Origin: Chloroflexota bacterium
Lineage (GTDB): Bacteria > Chloroflexota > Limnocylindria > Limnocylindrales > CSP1-4
Assembly (NCBI GenBank): GCA_013695255.1
Contig: JACDAV010000408.1
Location: forward strand, 1 to 7,825
Direction of reading: 5' to 3'
Length of the DNA stretch: 7,825 bases
The position numbers and the translations under genes were made by a program. Under the pieces are notes generated by a model. That model was not told the origin of the DNA and did no database searches. It saw nothing but the letters and a program-made list of their open reading frames with translations. Shown piece by piece: positions 6,554 to 7,825 of this stretch (the first letter of the stretch is position 1; each line of letters opens with the position of its first letter).

Positions 6554-7825
6554 TCAGAACCCGTACTTCTCCTTGCTCTCGGCGAGGATGTCCGTGTAGG
6601 TCGCCGCGGCCTCGTCGAAGCCCGGCTTCGGGTCGCCGCCGTTGACCAGCGTCTCGAGGAGCTTCTCGGTCACGCCGCCCGGACCGCCGAGCATGTCGGC
6701 GGAGCCGGGGATGGGCGGCGGGAAGCGCGCCGCGTCGAACTGGGCGGCAACGTCCGGGATGTACGGGATCTCGGCGAACGCCGGGTCCTCGCGCACCGCG
6801 TTCCGGGCCGGGATTTGGCCGGCCTTGGCCCACTCGGCGGAGTTGCCCGAGAGCCAGCTGATGAAGTGCTTCGCGCCCTGGAGCGTGTCGCCCTCGGCGG
6901 ACTTGCTGATGGCCAGGGTGTGGGAGCCGGCCCACACGCCCGGGTTCTCGAAGATCTGCGGGATCGGCGCCGCGCCGAAGTCCTCACCCAGCGCGTCGGC
7001 GAACCGGGTGGTCTGCCAGATGCCGGTGATGGCCATGCAGCTGTCAGCGCTCTCGAAGCTGCTCACCTCGGCGTCGGCCTCGACGTCCTGCGGGTGCAGC
7101 CCCTGCTCGATCAGGCCGCGCATGTAGTTGCTGGCGTTGACCGCGGCGTCGCTGTTGAAGGTCGCCTGGGAGTAATCCGCGTTCGTCCACTCGCCGCCGC
7201 CCTGGTAGAACAGGCTGGCCCAGAAGAGCGAGGCCGAGAAGAAGTGGTTGCTCCAGACCGGGCCGGTCTTGCCGGCGTCCTTGCAGGTCTGGAGGGCCGC
7301 CTCGAACGACGCCTTGTCGGTCGGCGGCTCGGGGATGACGGACTTGTTGTAGTAGAGGGTCGCCGGGTGGACGTCGAGCGGGATCGAGTACTGCTCGTCC
7401 TTCCAAATGGTGCCGGCCCAGACGGCCTCGCTGAAGTCCGCCTCCGACAGGCCGAGCTGCTCGGTCAGGTCGCCGATCGGCTGCACGATGCCCTGGGCGG
7501 CATAGAGGGCCAGCTGGTCGATGTGCATGATCATCATCGCCGGGAGTGTGCCGCCGGCATTGGCGTTGTTGATCTGGGTGTAGTACTCCGGCAGGCGCTG
7601 GAGCGTCACCTTGACGTTCGGCGTCTCGCTGTTGTACTGAGCGACTAGCGTCTCCATCTCGTCGCCGTCGGCGCCGGTGAGCCCGGTCCAGAACTCGAAG
7701 GCCACCGCGGTGGCCGGCGGCTCGACCGTCGACCCGGTGCCGCCGCTGGCTGCGGGGCTCTCGCTGGCGTCGCCGCTCGCAGCCGCGCTCTCGCTGGCCT
7801 CCGGACTCGTGCCCGTGCTGGGAGC
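6554..7825 (-). CDS. ABC transporter sugar-binding lipoprotein, family 1 type, 5' end cut by window edge
   Basis: The frame is open from the window edge for 423 residues. The true start and signal peptide lie beyond 7825; a GTG at 7705 falls within the conserved domain start and is not a credible initiation site. Visible residues 1-40 are an Ala/Ser/Gly/Thr/Glu-rich linker, of the kind that follows the lipidated cysteine in exported binding proteins. The ligand-binding domain starts near residue 42 (AFEFWTGLTG) with the first strand and loop typical of MalE/UgpB-like proteins. SIPLDVHPATLYYNKSVI at 147-164 is the hinge-proximal motif 'iP...lyYN' of this family. Trp270, Trp298 and nearby aromatic residues could stack on sugar rings. 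Cys181 and Cys263 might form a disulfide. It is the first gene of the visible cluster, followed by both permeases, so it should deliver an oligosaccharide to them. Ligand identity is not readable; the GH43 neighbour suggests an arabinose- or xylose-containing oligosaccharide. Confidence 0.93.
   Translation of the reverse strand, partial: APSTGTSPEASESAAASGDASESPAASGGTGSTVEPPATAVAFEFWTGLTGADGDEMETLVAQYNSETPNVKVTLQRLPEYYTQINNANAGGTLPAMMIMHIDQLALYAAQGIVQPIGDLTEQLGLSEADFSEAVWAGTIWKDEQYSIPLDVHPATLYYNKSVIPEPPTDKASFEAALQTCKDAGKTGPVWSNHFFSASLFWASLFYQGGGEWTNADYSQATFNSDAAVNASNYMRGLIEQGLHPQDVEADAEVSSFESADSCMAITGIWQTTRFADALGEDFGAAPIPQIFENPGVWAGSHTLAISKSAEGDTLQGAKHFISWLSGNSAEWAKAGQIPARNAVREDPAFAEIPYIPDVAAQFDAARFPPPIPGSADMLGGPGGVTEKLLETLVNGGDPKPGFDEAAATYTDILAESKEKYGF
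7739..7798 (-). repeat. Two-copy 30-base tandem repeat encoding the binding-protein linker
   Basis: Two adjacent 30-base units, 7769-7798 and 7739-7768, match at 25 of 30 positions. They encode Ala-Ser-Glu-Ser-Ala/Pro-Ala-Ala-Ser-Gly-Asp/Gly twice. The repeat lies in the flexible tether between the presumed lipid anchor and the folded domain. It probably arose by in-frame duplication, and more copies could exist beyond the window edge. Confidence 0.7.

Noticed and set aside
6494..7648. A 384-codon plus-strand open frame opposite the binding-protein gene
   Set aside because: It has low-complexity Arg/Val/Gly/Leu composition and mirrors the codon pattern of the real gene. No domain or ribosome site supports it.
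6554..7705. GTG at 7705 as the true start of the binding protein
   Set aside because: The frame stays open to the window edge with a lipoprotein-style linker. The GTG is inside the first strand of the domain and would leave no signal peptide.

Overview
The window is GC-rich, with no TAA stops in the called genes. It carries six genes on the minus strand, packed as one apparent operon and read from right to left. It looks like a free-living, plant-polysaccharide-using bacterium with a high-GC genome. The Ala/Ser/Gly/Pro-rich linkers behind lipoprotein anchors suggest Chloroflexota or Actinomycetota, but this is an inference from composition and style, not a proven placement. I see no mobile elements, tRNA, rRNA or CRISPR array.

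Layout in transcription order: (1) 7825-6554, a family 1 sugar-binding ABC lipoprotein, missing its N-terminus at the window edge; (2) 6467-5511, a MalF-type permease; (3) 5500-4610, a MalG-type permease; (4) 4514-3384, a glycoside hydrolase family 43 (GH43) lipoprotein; (5) 3334-500, a large cytosolic glycoside hydrolase family 2 (GH2) enzyme; (6) 503-1, a family 1-like (clan GH-A) glycoside hydrolase, cut by the left window edge. Gaps between genes run from a 4-base overlap to 95 bases, so no stretch over 300 bases lacks a gene. The operon promoter must lie upstream of position 7825.

The genes fit one job. The GH43 lipoprotein would trim arabinan-, xylan- or arabinogalactan-like glycans outside the cell. 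The binding protein would capture the released oligosaccharides and the two permeases would import them, with an ATPase encoded elsewhere. The GH2 and GH1-like enzymes lack visible export signals and would finish the breakdown in the cytoplasm. The exact sugar cannot be read from the sequence.

Two intercistronic hairpins, one after the binding-protein gene and one before the GH43 gene, are the clearest non-coding structures. They probably tune the relative amounts of the products. I found no convincing sign of a wholly new system. The most unusual points are the large C-terminal extension of the GH2 enzyme, the atypical GH1-like protein, and a Cys pair in an external loop of the second permease.
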